From Streptomyces poriferorum (GTDB lineage Bacteria; Actinomycetota; Actinomycetes; Streptomycetales; Streptomycetaceae): a DNA stretch of 64,000 nt. Where the stretch lies: assembly GCF_019399235.1 (NCBI RefSeq), contig NZ_JAELVH010000017.1, positions 32,659-96,658 of the forward strand. Reading direction: 5' to 3'. This document shows, one piece after another, positions 26,257 to 35,245 of the stretch. Position 1 is the first letter of the stretch. Each line of letters begins with the position of its first letter. Below the pieces are notes generated by a model. The model saw only the letters and a program-made list of their open reading frames with translations. It was not told the origin of the DNA and ran no database searches. Made by a program: the position numbers and the translations under genes.

Positions 26257-27231
26257 ATGCTGAAGAATGTGGCCGCCCTGCTGCTCGACGACGTGAACCC
26301 CTTCGAACTCGGTGTCTTGTGCGAGGTGTTCGGCCTCGACCGCAGCGAGGAGGGACTGCCGGTGCACGATTTCGCCGTGGTCTCCGCCGAGGGCCCGGTA
26401 CTCCGCACCCATGCCGGATTCACCATCACCACCCCCCACGGCCTCGACCGCCTGGAGGAGGCCGACCTCATCGCGGTCCCCGCCGGCACCCACTTCGTGG
26501 ACCGGGAGTACCCCGAGGACGTCCTGGAGGCCTTGCGCCGGGCAGTGGGGCGCGGGGCCAGGGTGCTCAGCGTCTGTTCGGGGGCGTACGTTCTCGGCGC
26601 GGCCGGCCTGCTGGACGGGCGGCGCTGCACCACCCACTGGCGCCACGCCACCGAGCTGGCCCGTCGCTTCCCGCGTGCGATCGTCGAACCGGACGTGCTG
26701 TACGTGGACGAGGGTTCCGTTATCACGTCGGCGGGCACGGCGGCGGGGATCGACGCCTGTCTGCACCTGGTCCGCCAGGCCTACGGGACCGCCGCCGCCA
26801 ACACGATCGCCCGCCGCATGGTGGTACCGCCGCACCGCGACGGCGGGCAGGCGCAGTACATCGAGCGCCCGCTGCCCCGGAACCGCTGCGACACGGTCGG
26901 CGACACGCTCGCCTGGATGGAACGTCACCTCGACCAGGAGATGACCGTCGAACAGCTCGCCGCCCTGGCACACATGTCACCACGCACGTTCGCCCGCCGC
27001 TTCCAGCAGGAGACGGGCACCACGCCGTACCGCTGGCTGTTGCGCCAGCGCGTACTCCTGGCGCAGCACCTCTTGGAGACATCCGATGAAACAATGGATA
27101 CGATCGCCGGACAGACCGGTTTCGGGAACGCCGCGGCGCTTCGCCATCAGTTCGTACGCTCCTTGGGTACCACGCCGAACGCGTATCGCCGGACCTTCCG
27201 CGGCCCGACCGAATTGACCGAAGTAGCCTGA
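26257..27231 (+). CDS. nrdS: GlxA/AraC-family regulator, NrdS-like
   Basis: A 324-residue protein with an N-terminal DJ-1/PfpI-like domain (residues ~5-165, VLSVCSGAYVLGAAGLLDGR around the nucleophile elbow) and a C-terminal AraC double helix-turn-helix (MTVEQLAALAHMSPRTFARRF and MDTIAGQTGFGNAAALRHQF). The cysteine in the elbow is kept, but enzymatic activity is not expected in regulators of this type. In S. coelicolor an AraC-type gene, nrdS, belongs to nrdABS, and the symbol is given by that synteny. Here it has its own promoter region and is separated from nrdB by a small reverse gene and an IS. Confidence 0.75.
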   Translation: MLKNVAALLLDDVNPFELGVLCEVFGLDRSEEGLPVHDFAVVSAEGPVLRTHAGFTITTPHGLDRLEEADLIAVPAGTHFVDREYPEDVLEALRRAVGRGARVLSVCSGAYVLGAAGLLDGRRCTTHWRHATELARRFPRAIVEPDVLYVDEGSVITSAGTAAGIDACLHLVRQAYGTAAANTIARRMVVPPHRDGGQAQYIERPLPRNRCDTVGDTLAWMERHLDQEMTVEQLAALAHMSPRTFARRFQQETGTTPYRWLLRQRVLLAQHLLETSDETMDTIAGQTGFGNAAALRHQFVRSLGTTPNAYRRTFRGPTELTEVA

Positions 27232-27323
27232 TCACTTACGGGGCTTACATCGGACCATTCGTCCAACTGATTCCCCCGCGAGTCCATGGACCGGGTCCGC
27301 CCCGGCACGTCAGGGTCGGGCGC

Positions 27324-29243
27324 ATGGACATCCGGATGGCTAAACGAAGGACCGTCGGGGCCGTGGTGGCCGCGCTCGCCGCCACTCTGCTGCCCCTGCA
27401 GAGCGCCTCGGCCGAGGACGGGGCGTCCGCCGCCGCGCCGCCGCCCGAGGTGCTGCCGTCACTGCGGCAGTGGCAGCCCGGCGAAGGGGAGTTCACCCTC
27501 ACGGACCGGGCGAGGATCGTGCTGGACGGGGTGCGCGAGCAGCGCACGGCCGCCGATGCGGCGCGGTTCGCGGGCGAGCTGGCGGGGAAGGCCCCGGTCT
27601 CGCGGGGCAGGGCCCGCGCCGGTGACATCGTGCTGCGCCAGGACGCCTCCCTGAAGGGATCGCTGGGCGCGGAGGGCTACCGCCTCGACGTCGGCGACCG
27701 GCTCACGGTCACCGCCGCGACGTCGGCGGGCGTCTTCTACGGTTCGCGTACGGTGCTCCAGCTGCTGAACGACGACGGGCGGGCCGCGCGCGGTTCGGCG
27801 ACCGACGTGCCCGCGTACCGCGAGCGCGGAGTCGGGGTGTGTGCCTGTTACATCAACGTCTCGCTGCCCTGGTTCGAGCGGCTGATGAAGGACATGGCCT
27901 CGCAGAAGCTGAACCAGCTCTGGATCGAGGCGAAGATCAGGAGCGACGTCGACCCCGAGTCGGCGTTCTGGGGCTACTACACGAAGCCGCAGGTACGGGC
28001 CCTGGTCGCGATGGCGAAGAAGTACCACATCGACCTCGTGCCGGAGATCAACTCCCCCGGCCACATGGACACCTACCTGGAGAACCACCCGGAGCTCCAG
28101 CTCAAGGACAAGGACGGCGTCGCCTCGCCGCCCCGGCTGGACATCTCACGGCCCGAGGCCCTGACGTACTACACCTCGATGGTCGACGAGGCCCTGGAGG
28201 TGTGGGACACCCGCACCTGGCACATGGGCGCCGACGAGTACATGATCGGCTCCTCGTACCCGAACTATCCGCAGCTGCAGACGGCCGCCGCCGCCAAGTT
28301 CGGCGCCTCGGCCACCCCCGACGATCTCTTCGCCGACTTCATCAACCAGGTCAACGCCCACGTGAAGGCCGACGGCCGGTCGCTGCGGATCTGGAACGAC
28401 GGTCTGATGGGCCGCAACGGCGTCGTCCCCCTCGACCGTGACATCACCGTCGAGCACTGGCTGGGCGGCGGCGCCATCCAGCAGCCGTCCGCGCTGCTGG
28501 CCGAGGGCCGCCCGGTGATGAACTCCGCGTACGCGCTCTACCTGGTGCGCGGCGGCTACACGATGCAGACCCAGAAGCTGTACGAGAGCGACTGGACGCC
28601 CCTGCGCTTCGAGGGCCAGACACTGCCGGCCACGGCGGCGAACCTGACCGGCGCGAAGATCAGCCTGTGGCCGGACAGTGCGGCGGCCGAGACCGAGAAC
28701 GAGGTCGAGGCGAAGGTCTTCATGCCGCTGCGCTTCATCGCGCAGGCCACCTGGGGCGGCCCGAAGCCGAGTGGGACGTATGCCGGTTTCGAGGCGCTGG
28801 CCCGTCGGATCGGGCACGCCCCGGGCTGGGAGAACACCGACCGCGCCCCGCTGGCCGACGGTACGTACCGCCTGAGCGCGGGCGCGGGGACGCTGGCGCC
28901 CGGCGCGGACGCCGGGGTGTCGCTGGCCCGGAACGCGAAGGCGGCCTGGACGCTGACGGCGACCGCGGACGGCTACTACACCGTGAAGTCCGCGGAGAGC
29001 GGCCTGTGCCTGGACGCGGCGCGCGGGAAGAAGTACCTGGGCGCTCCGCTGGAGGTGGGGGCCGAGCTGTCGCTCGGGACCTGCGCGGCGGGCGCGCGTA
29101 CGCAGCGCTGGCAGCTCGACGCCGGAGCCGGCGCGCTGGTCCTGCGCAACGCCGTCTCGCAGCTCCGGCTGACGGAGCGGGCCACGGACGGTGCCGCGGT
29201 GCAGACGACGGGCGGGACGCGCCTGACGGCGAAGTCCGCCTGA
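27324..29243 (+). CDS. Secreted GH20 beta-N-acetylhexosaminidase with lectin-like tail
   Basis: A 639-residue protein. A signal peptide (positive start, hydrophobic core, cleavage after QSASA near residue 30) sends it outside. A GH20b N-terminal domain (to ~140) precedes the GH20 barrel. The catalytic Asp304-Glu305 pair is in HMGADEYM, with EINSPGHMD upstream. The last ~130 residues (GYYTVKSAESGLCLDAARGK, LGTCAAGARTQRWQLD) form a ricin-type lectin module, probably for binding sugar polymers. It should release GlcNAc from chitin-derived oligosaccharides, feeding the das/nag pathway. A convergent terminator follows. Confidence 0.9.
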   Translation: MDIRMAKRRTVGAVVAALAATLLPLQSASAEDGASAAAPPPEVLPSLRQWQPGEGEFTLTDRARIVLDGVREQRTAADAARFAGELAGKAPVSRGRARAGDIVLRQDASLKGSLGAEGYRLDVGDRLTVTAATSAGVFYGSRTVLQLLNDDGRAARGSATDVPAYRERGVGVCACYINVSLPWFERLMKDMASQKLNQLWIEAKIRSDVDPESAFWGYYTKPQVRALVAMAKKYHIDLVPEINSPGHMDTYLENHPELQLKDKDGVASPPRLDISRPEALTYYTSMVDEALEVWDTRTWHMGADEYMIGSSYPNYPQLQTAAAAKFGASATPDDLFADFINQVNAHVKADGRSLRIWNDGLMGRNGVVPLDRDITVEHWLGGGAIQQPSALLAEGRPVMNSAYALYLVRGGYTMQTQKLYESDWTPLRFEGQTLPATAANLTGAKISLWPDSAAAETENEVEAKVFMPLRFIAQATWGGPKPSGTYAGFEALARRIGHAPGWENTDRAPLADGTYRLSAGAGTLAPGADAGVSLARNAKAAWTLTATADGYYTVKSAESGLCLDAARGKKYLGAPLEVGAELSLGTCAAGARTQRWQLDAGAGALVLRNAVSQLRLTERATDGAAVQTTGGTRLTAKSA

Positions 29244-29255
29244 CCTCGGGAGCAG

Positions 29256-29289
29256 CTGTGGGGCCCGCCGGCGACGGCGGGCCCCACAG
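29256..29289. terminator. Bidirectional terminator
   Basis: A perfect 15-bp stem (29256-29270 with 29275-29289), loop GCGA, between the GH20 gene and the convergent M15 peptidase gene. Confidence 0.85.
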
Positions 29290-29294
29290 ACATG

Positions 29295-30026
29295 TCAGAT
29301 GCCGCAGTTGGGCGCCGACCAGTAGTGGCTCGGGCCCTGGTTCACGTGGACGTGGTCGTTGTGGTCCGGGTAGCCCGGGCCGAGGATCCCGTTGAACCCG
29401 TGGTTACGGGCCTGCTGGGCCAGGGTGCAGAAGGCGATCCCGCCCAGGTCGGCCGCGTCGCCGTACAGATGGCGGCTGTTGGACGCACCGCCGACCGCAC
29501 TGTTGCAGGACGTGGAGCGGAAACCGCTGTTGACGGTGATGGGCCGGTCACCGAGCGCGTGGCGCAGCGCCTCCAGCTTCCACATGGTGCTCAGCGCGTT
29601 GGCCTTCGCGGTGCCCGCCGCGACGGCACCACCCGCCCAGGTGCTGTTGCAGTGGTTGAGCTCGGCGTACGTGAAGTGGGCGGGCGTGCAGTCGCTGTCC
29701 TGGAGCGCGTAGAGCTTGGACTGGGTGGCCGGGCCGGCGACGCCGTCGGCAGCCAGTCCGTAGGCGGCCTGGAAGCGCTTGACGGCGGCGGTGGTGGCGG
29801 GCCCGTAGGAGCCGTCGATGGCGAGTACGGAGTTGTATCCGGGGTATCCGGCCACCCGGATCTGGAGCTGGACGACATCGTTGCCGGTGGCGCCCGAGGA
29901 CAGGGTGCGGGTCCAGGTGTAGCAGTCGTCGGCCTGTGCGGTACCGGCGGTCACGACCGCCCCGCCCAACGCGAATGCCATGGTCATGACAAGGCCGAGC
30001 AGGAGTCGTGCGGAACGTCTGAGCAT
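29295..30026 (-). CDS. Secreted M15 D-Ala-D-Ala carboxypeptidase with peptidoglycan-binding domain
   Basis: A 243-residue exported protein. The signal peptide (MLRRSARLLLGLVMTM, cleavage after GTAQA) is followed by a PG_binding_1 domain (VVQLQIRVAGY, AVKRFQAAYGLAADGVAGPAT). A peptidase_M15_3 domain comes next, with zinc ligands in NSRHLYGDAADL (His, Asp) and HNDHVHV. It resembles the zinc D-Ala-D-Ala carboxypeptidase of S. albus G. It trims cell-wall peptides outside the membrane. A run of nine C (coding strand) directly before the ATG separates it from the GGGAG ribosome-binding site. Confidence 0.9.
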   Translation of the reverse strand: MLRRSARLLLGLVMTMAFALGGAVVTAGTAQADDCYTWTRTLSSGATGNDVVQLQIRVAGYPGYNSVLAIDGSYGPATTAAVKRFQAAYGLAADGVAGPATQSKLYALQDSDCTPAHFTYAELNHCNSTWAGGAVAAGTAKANALSTMWKLEALRHALGDRPITVNSGFRSTSCNSAVGGASNSRHLYGDAADLGGIAFCTLAQQARNHGFNGILGPGYPDHNDHVHVNQGPSHYWSAPNCGI

Positions 30027-30139
30027 GGGGGGGGGCTCCCTACCACGGTGAAGGTGTGGAGCGACAGCCTGTCGGACGAGTCGACGCGCGTCAACTATGC
30101 ATGGAAGAAAGGCAGTTGACTTCCCCGAGACATGCCGGA

Positions 30140-30169
30140 GGCCCTGTCCCGGCGTACCGGAACAGGGCC
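30140..30169. terminator. Terminator after the deformylase gene
   Basis: An 8-bp stem (30140-30147 with 30162-30169) continued by a 4-bp inner stem. It lies 24 bp beyond the deformylase stop on the minus strand. Confidence 0.6.
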
Positions 30170-30193
30170 CCGCACAGCTGCGCGCCGGCCGGA

Positions 30194-30832
30194 TCAGTCG
30201 TTCGGGACGACCTCGTAGCGCGGGGTGTTCTCCGCCATCTGGCGCAGCGCGTCCTTGCGGTCGCGCTTGGAGAGGCGGTCGATGTACAGGTAGCCGTACA
30301 GGTGGTCCGTCTCGTGCTGGAGGCAGCGGGCGAAGTAGCCGTCGCCCCGCAGCTTGACCGGGTTGCCCCGGGCGTCCTGGCCGCGCACCACCGCGTAGTC
30401 CGGGCGGGCCAGCGAGGCGTACGCCGTCGGGACGGAGAGGCAGCCCTCGTTGGAGTCGTCCAGGACGCGCTCCTCGGGCGCCAGCTCGTCGAGCACCGGG
30501 TTGCAGATGGCGCCCGTGTGCCGGACCCCGTCGTCGTCCGGGCAGTCGTAGACGAAGACCTTGAGGTCGACCCCGATCTGGTTGGCGGCCAGGCCCACGC
30601 CCTCCGCCGTCCGCTGGCTGGCGAACATGTCGTCGATCAGCTGGGCCAGCTCGTCGTCGAACGCGGTGACGTCCTTGCACTCCTTGTGCAGGACCGGGTT
30701 GCCCACGACCGTGATCGGGCGCGAGGTGCCGCGCTCGCGGTGTGCCGCCTCACGCGCCTCGCAGTCCTCGGTGTCGATGAGGAACCCGTCCTCGTCGACG
30801 CTGATCTGCTCGTCCGTCTCCTGCTGCGCCAT
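30194..30832 (-). CDS. def: Peptide deformylase
   Basis: A 212-residue enzyme that removes the formyl group from new proteins. The three motifs are present: [17 protein letters not shown] with metal ligand Cys131, and QHETDHL with His173, catalytic Glu174 and His177. An acidic N-terminal extension of about 35 residues precedes the fold. Streptomyces usually carry several deformylase genes. The gene is monocistronic. It is unusual only in having Thr where the third motif often has a hydrophobic residue (HEIDH). Confidence 0.93.
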   Translation of the reverse strand: MAQQETDEQISVDEDGFLIDTEDCEAREAAHRERGTSRPITVVGNPVLHKECKDVTAFDDELAQLIDDMFASQRTAEGVGLAANQIGVDLKVFVYDCPDDDGVRHTGAICNPVLDELAPEERVLDDSNEGCLSVPTAYASLARPDYAVVRGQDARGNPVKLRGDGYFARCLQHETDHLYGYLYIDRLSKRDRKDALRQMAENTPRYEVVPND

Positions 30833-30958
30833 GTCCGCCGTACGCCTTCCTCACAACGTGAAACCCGGGATCCGCGGCTCGCGAGACCCGGGCGCCCGAG
30901 CACCGGAATCGGTGCGCGTACAGCCTACGGGCACCCGTCGGCCGACTTCTTCCGGACG

Positions 30959-31951
30959 TCAGCAGACTTCTTCGAGATCCCGCCACTCACGGCTGTCCGG
31001 GCTGTCCGCCACCCAGCCGTCGAGCAGCCCGCGCACGAGCCCCGCGGGCGCCGCGAGACCGCACTCGCGCTCGGGCACCCACAGTTCGCCGGCGGTGCGG
31101 TGGCCCAGCGGGCCGGGATGGCCCGGCTCGCTGTGGTCGTGCGGGTCGAGATGCTCGCCGTCGCCCTCGTCGCTCTCCATCCGGCTCTCCGAACAGGCCC
31201 GGCACAGCAACCGGACGGACGAGGACCAGTCCTCGGCGGCGAAACCCGCGTCGGACGCCAGTTGCTCCAGCGCGTCCCGGTCCGCCTCGGTGGCCGCTTC
31301 GAGGAGCACCACCCAGGTGGGGACGGGGGACGGGGCCCACAGCTCGATCTCGTCGAACACCGGGTAGGAGGGCCCGGCCGCGGTGATCCGCTCGCCGTGC
31401 GGCACCCCGTCGTGCAGGACGACCTCGCCCCAGCGCCGCCCGGACGACGGCAGCGGGATCGACAGGACCTCGATCCGTGCCGGATCCAGCCTGCGGCCCC
31501 AGACGACCTCGGCCTCGCCCTCCGGCGACAGCCGCACGGCCGCGCTGCCCAGCTCCATGCCGACCGGCTCGCTGCCCGCCGCCGGAGTCTGCTGCCCGCC
31601 GCCGGGCACCTTCAGCCCGTACGCCTGCCAGGCCCGGCGGGCCAGCGGCCAGTCCTGGAGCGCGGTGGCGGCGATCCCGACGTTCCACCAGTCGGGGGCG
31701 CCGGACTCCTTGTCGAGCAGCGCGACGGCCCGCAGGCCCGCGGCTCTCGCCTGTTCCCAGTCGTGCCGGAACTTGTGCAGCAGCGCCAGGTTGAACCATG
31801 ACTCGGAGAGCCAGGGTTCCAGGTCCGCCGCACGCGTCAGCAACGCGCCCGCGTCCTCGTACCGGCCGTCGCCGATCAGCGTGAACGCGCGGTCCGTGGC
31901 CTGCCGCCAAGAGGCGGAGGGCCGATGCCGTACCTTCCCGAAGATCCTCAC
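30959..31951 (-). CDS. Tetratricopeptide repeat protein
   Basis: A 330-residue protein starting VRIFGKVRHRPSASWRQATD. Two or three TPR helices occupy residues ~20-110 (ALLTRAADLEPWLSESWFNL, AGLRAVALLDKESGAPDWWN). A conserved unknown domain follows, with a cysteine pair near LLCRACSESR. It probably acts as a protein-interaction adaptor. The GTG at 31951 follows GGCGGGA; the frame stays open to an ATG at 32038 that would add 29 poorly conserved residues. It lies downstream of the HD-domain genes on the same strand and may be co-transcribed. Confidence 0.75.
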   Translation of the reverse strand: MRIFGKVRHRPSASWRQATDRAFTLIGDGRYEDAGALLTRAADLEPWLSESWFNLALLHKFRHDWEQARAAGLRAVALLDKESGAPDWWNVGIAATALQDWPLARRAWQAYGLKVPGGGQQTPAAGSEPVGMELGSAAVRLSPEGEAEVVWGRRLDPARIEVLSIPLPSSGRRWGEVVLHDGVPHGERITAAGPSYPVFDEIELWAPSPVPTWVVLLEAATEADRDALEQLASDAGFAAEDWSSSVRLLCRACSESRMESDEGDGEHLDPHDHSEPGHPGPLGHRTAGELWVPERECGLAAPAGLVRGLLDGWVADSPDSREWRDLEEVC

Positions 31952-32041
31952 GATTCCCGCCTGTCCCGACTGGACACCCTCGTTTTCCGCTCTCTTCGCA
32001 TCCAACCATGCCCGGCCGGACGCCCGCTCATTACCCATGGG

Positions 32042-33334
32042 TTACCCCGGCGGGACGGGGGTCAGACCGCCCCTGGCCAGAACCCTGGCGAGCGATTCCA
32101 CCACCTGGGGCTGGTAATCACGGCCGGTTCCGAGCCTGAGCTGTTCCAGGGCACCGAGCGGCCCGCCGATCCCTTCCCCGCACAGGTCGTCGTATGCGTT
32201 GACCGCCCGGACGATCCTGGCGGACAGCGGCTGCTCGCGGTAGGGGTCCGCCTGCTGTTCCACGACGACGGCGACCTCGGTGTCCACCCCGGTCTGGCGG
32301 ACCACGGCCCCGCCCAGCAGGGCGATCCGGCGCTGCTCGGCGGCAGGCAGGGAGGCCGTCGCCCCGTCCGGTACCGGGTCGACGAGCGAGAGCTGGCCGA
32401 TGTCGTGCATCAGCGCCGCGTACTCGAGGACGGTGAGGTCGGGCCCGGAGAGGCCCATCTCGCGCCCGACAGCCGTGCACAGCACCGCCACCCTGCGGGC
32501 GTGACCGTGCGGGGTGTACCCGGCGATCTCGGTTGACCGGGCGAGCGAGGCGATGGTCTGCCGGTAGGTGGTGCGCACCGCGGCGAACCGGCGGAAGGAC
32601 ACCTGGGTGAGGAGCAGCGGTACGCACAGGACAGGCAGCGCCCACAGCCCGGCGACGGCGACCCCGAGCGCCATCACGGCACCGGTGGCACAGACCGCCG
32701 ACCCGATGCCGCCCAGCGCCCGCAGCTCGTCGCGGAGCAGTGGCCCGTACGGGACGGGGGTCAGCCCGGCCGCCCGGAGGCTGCGGGGCAGCGTGCGGGC
32801 CCGCAGCAGCAGGGCGCCGAGCACGGCGTCGCACAGGGCGGTGAGGCCGAGCAGCACGAGGAGGAAGGCCGCGTAGTACGGGCCGTCACCGAACCAGTCC
32901 GCGGACCGGCCGGAGTTGTACAGCGGCTGGAAGCAGACGGCCGCGAAGGTGACGGTCAGGACGCGGCGGGCCACCTGGTCGGGGCCGGGCCCGCTGCCGC
33001 GCGCGACATGGGGCACGGAGGCGACGAGCTGCGCCGCGACGAGCACGGCGATCACCTGGAGCACCCCGTGACTGGTCGGCTCCCCTGCGCTGCTCCCGAG
33101 CAGGGCGTACGCGAGCGCCCCGGCCGCGCCGAGCGGCGCGGGCTCCCGTTCCCCCGGCTGGGCGCCCCAGCGGGCCAGCTCACCGATGGTGATGAGCAGG
33201 CCGAAGGCGAGGGCGTGGCCGGGTTCGTGGACGCCGTGCCACAGGGTGTGCGCCAGCCCGGCGGCGGCGAGCGCGAGGGCGGCGCCACGGACGGCCAGGA
33301 CGACGTGCGGCAGCCGTACCCACCGCGGGCTCAC
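32042..33334 (-). CDS. Membrane protein with degenerate HD-GYP domain
   Basis: A 430-residue protein. About six hydrophobic helices (residues 1-250) precede a C-terminal HD domain with HGHARRVA and the metal-binding MHDIG. The later HHE...GxGYP part of HD-GYP phosphodiesterases is missing (it reads VVVEQQADPY), so hydrolysis of c-di-GMP is doubtful. Its GTG overlaps the stop of the intact HD-GYP gene upstream by four bases, which implies coupled synthesis and perhaps a regulatory partner role. Streptomyces genomes carry a pair of HD-GYP proteins next to sigR-rsrA. Confidence 0.8.
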   Translation of the reverse strand: MSPRWVRLPHVVLAVRGAALALAAAGLAHTLWHGVHEPGHALAFGLLITIGELARWGAQPGEREPAPLGAAGALAYALLGSSAGEPTSHGVLQVIAVLVAAQLVASVPHVARGSGPGPDQVARRVLTVTFAAVCFQPLYNSGRSADWFGDGPYYAAFLLVLLGLTALCDAVLGALLLRARTLPRSLRAAGLTPVPYGPLLRDELRALGGIGSAVCATGAVMALGVAVAGLWALPVLCVPLLLTQVSFRRFAAVRTTYRQTIASLARSTEIAGYTPHGHARRVAVLCTAVGREMGLSGPDLTVLEYAALMHDIGQLSLVDPVPDGATASLPAAEQRRIALLGGAVVRQTGVDTEVAVVVEQQADPYREQPLSARIVRAVNAYDDLCGEGIGGPLGALEQLRLGTGRDYQPQVVESLARVLARGGLTPVPPG

Positions 33335-34833
33335 CGGGGACGGTCCGGGGCGCCGCGACCGAGCCCGTCGGCCGGTCGGGGACGGACCGGCCCCCGGACG
33401 GACCCGGCGCCCACGCCCCCGGCCTCGTCCTGCCCCCGCGGCACCGGAACCCGCTCCTCGTCCGCCGTCGCGGCCCCCGACCACCCGTGCCGTTCCAGGC
33501 CCCGCGCCAGAGCCCGGACCATCTGCGGGTCGAACTGGGTGCCCGCACACCGCTTGAGTTCCTCCACGGCGACCGGAACCGGGCGCCCCGGCCGGTAGGA
33601 GCGGGTCGAGGTCATCGCGTCGAAGGCATCGGCGACGGCGACGACCCGGGCGAACTCGGGGATCCGGCGGCCGGTCAGCCCGTACGGGTAGCCGCTGCCG
33701 TCGAGCCGCTCGTGATGGTGCAGGATCGCGGCCCTGGCCTCGCCGAGGAAGCCGATGCCGCGGACGATCTCGTGGCCGTACTCCGGGTGCAGTTCGATCA
33801 CCCGGCGTTCCTCCGGGGTCAGGGGCCCGTCCTTGCGCAGCACCCTCGTCGGCACCCCGAGCTTCCCCACGTCGTGCAGGATTCCGGCGAACCGGAGCAC
33901 CTCGATGCGCTCCTGCGCCATGCCCAGCTCCTGCGCGATGAGCACGGACGCGCGCCCCACCCGCTCGCTGTGCCCCCGGGTGTAGGTGTCCTTGATGTCG
34001 ACGGCCTGCACGAGGGCCCTGATCGTGGCGCGGTGCGCGGCGTGCTCACGGTGGTACTGGGCGAAGACCCAGCAGGAGATGTACATCGGCAGCAGGACGA
34101 AGAGCGCGGCCAGCGGCCCGTACGAGCTGTGCCACAGGATCGCCATCATCAGCCCGGCGAGACCGTGCACCAGGTGCGGCCCCAGCGATCGCGGCAGCAG
34201 CCCGCTCCAGGCGCGCCGCAGGGGCAGCTGTTCCGCCGCCGCGAGGATCGAGCCGTCCAGGGCGGTCAGGACGAGGCTGAAGACCAGCGCGGCGGTGCAG
34301 GCGGGCAGCAGGGCGTACGGCAGGTCGGGGAGCCGGTCCGGCCCCGGACCGCCGAGCGCGGCGGGGCCCCCGAGCAGGGTGTGCACCGACGAGGCCGCCC
34401 AGACGGTGACGGCCAGCTGGCCGGCCCGCCAGATCCGGCGGGCCGCGGCGGGCGGCTTCTCCACCCGCCCGACGAGCGAGCCCGGGATCGCGACCAGTGC
34501 GGCGGCCGGGGGCGGCAGCAGGAAGGCCGCGGCGAGCAGCAGGGGAAAGAACGATCCGGCGCTGATGGGCACGGAACTGCCGAAGAAGGGGCAGCGGCCG
34601 GGCAGTTCACAGACGAGGTAGAGCCCGGTGAGCAGTCCGAGGGTGGTCCAGGGGGTGCCCGCGCCGGGACGCAGCGCGGGCAGGACGCACAGGGCGGCGC
34701 CGAGCGCGACGGCCAGGATGTACGCCCGCGCCGCGCCACGTGTGGCTCTCACCCGTTCCGCCCGCCCCCAGGTCGCGTCCGCGAAGTCTCGCCCGGTCCG
34801 CCCCGTGGGCGGACGACGATACTTTTCGGACAC
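33331..34833 (-). CDS. Membrane-anchored HD-GYP domain protein
   Basis: A 500-residue protein. The first ~250 residues hold about seven hydrophobic helices. The C-terminal HD-GYP domain has KDTYTRGHSERV, the HD pair in LHDVGKLGVP, HPEYGHEI, and HHHERLDGSGYP. This is a full set of metal ligands, so it may hydrolyse cyclic di-GMP or a related nucleotide. A Gly/Pro/Arg-rich tail of about 50 residues ends the protein. The start is GTG 34833. The gene lies 91 bp after rsrA on the same strand and overlaps the degenerate paralogue downstream. Confidence 0.85.
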   Translation of the reverse strand: MSEKYRRPPTGRTGRDFADATWGRAERVRATRGAARAYILAVALGAALCVLPALRPGAGTPWTTLGLLTGLYLVCELPGRCPFFGSSVPISAGSFFPLLLAAAFLLPPPAAALVAIPGSLVGRVEKPPAAARRIWRAGQLAVTVWAASSVHTLLGGPAALGGPGPDRLPDLPYALLPACTAALVFSLVLTALDGSILAAAEQLPLRRAWSGLLPRSLGPHLVHGLAGLMMAILWHSSYGPLAALFVLLPMYISCWVFAQYHREHAAHRATIRALVQAVDIKDTYTRGHSERVGRASVLIAQELGMAQERIEVLRFAGILHDVGKLGVPTRVLRKDGPLTPEERRVIELHPEYGHEIVRGIGFLGEARAAILHHHERLDGSGYPYGLTGRRIPEFARVVAVADAFDAMTSTRSYRPGRPVPVAVEELKRCAGTQFDPQMVRALARGLERHGWSGAATADEERVPVPRGQDEAGGVGAGSVRGPVRPRPADGLGRGAPDRPR

Positions 34834-34924
34834 CCCCCAGCATCGCCAATGGAGGCGTCAGGCTAGCGAGTTGGGCGCCCCGGCAGAGTGCCGACGGCTG
34901 CGATTAGCACGTTCGGGTGATGCG

Positions 34925-35245
34925 TCATTCGTTGGCGGCGGCCGGCAGCTCGGTGTCGGAGACCGTGACGTCCTGTTCCGGTACCGCCTGCCCGGACCGG
35001 ATCAGGTCGATCCGGCCCATCACCTTCGAGCGCAGGTCGGCCGGGACGTCGTCCTGACCGCAGCAGCGCTTGACCAGCTTCTTCACGGCCTGCTCCAGGC
35101 CGTACTTCTCCAGGCACGGGGAGCACTCGCCGAAGTGCACCTCGAACTTGTTGCAGTCGCTGTCGGGCATCTCCCGGTCGAGGAACTCGTAGAGGTGATC
35201 GAGGACCTCAGCGCACTCCGTCTCGTGCGGCTCTCCGCAGCTCAT
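34925..35245 (-). CDS. rsrA: Zinc anti-sigma factor RsrA
   Basis: A 106-residue ZAS-family anti-sigma factor. Cys11, His37, Cys41 and Cys44 match the zinc site, with additional Cys3, Cys31, Cys61 and Cys62 as in S. coelicolor RsrA. In the reduced state it binds SigR. Disulfide stress expels zinc, forms a disulfide and frees the sigma factor. Its ATG overlaps the sigR stop by four bases. The acidic C-terminus (about 20 residues) is variable in the family. Confidence 0.95.
   Translation of the reverse strand: MSCGEPHETECAEVLDHLYEFLDREMPDSDCNKFEVHFGECSPCLEKYGLEQAVKKLVKRCCGQDDVPADLRSKVMGRIDLIRSGQAVPEQDVTVSDTELPAAANE

Noticed and set aside
24841..27231. Genomic island around the IS
   Set aside because: Only one IS gene is present, and the neighbours are core nrd-region genes with the usual composition.
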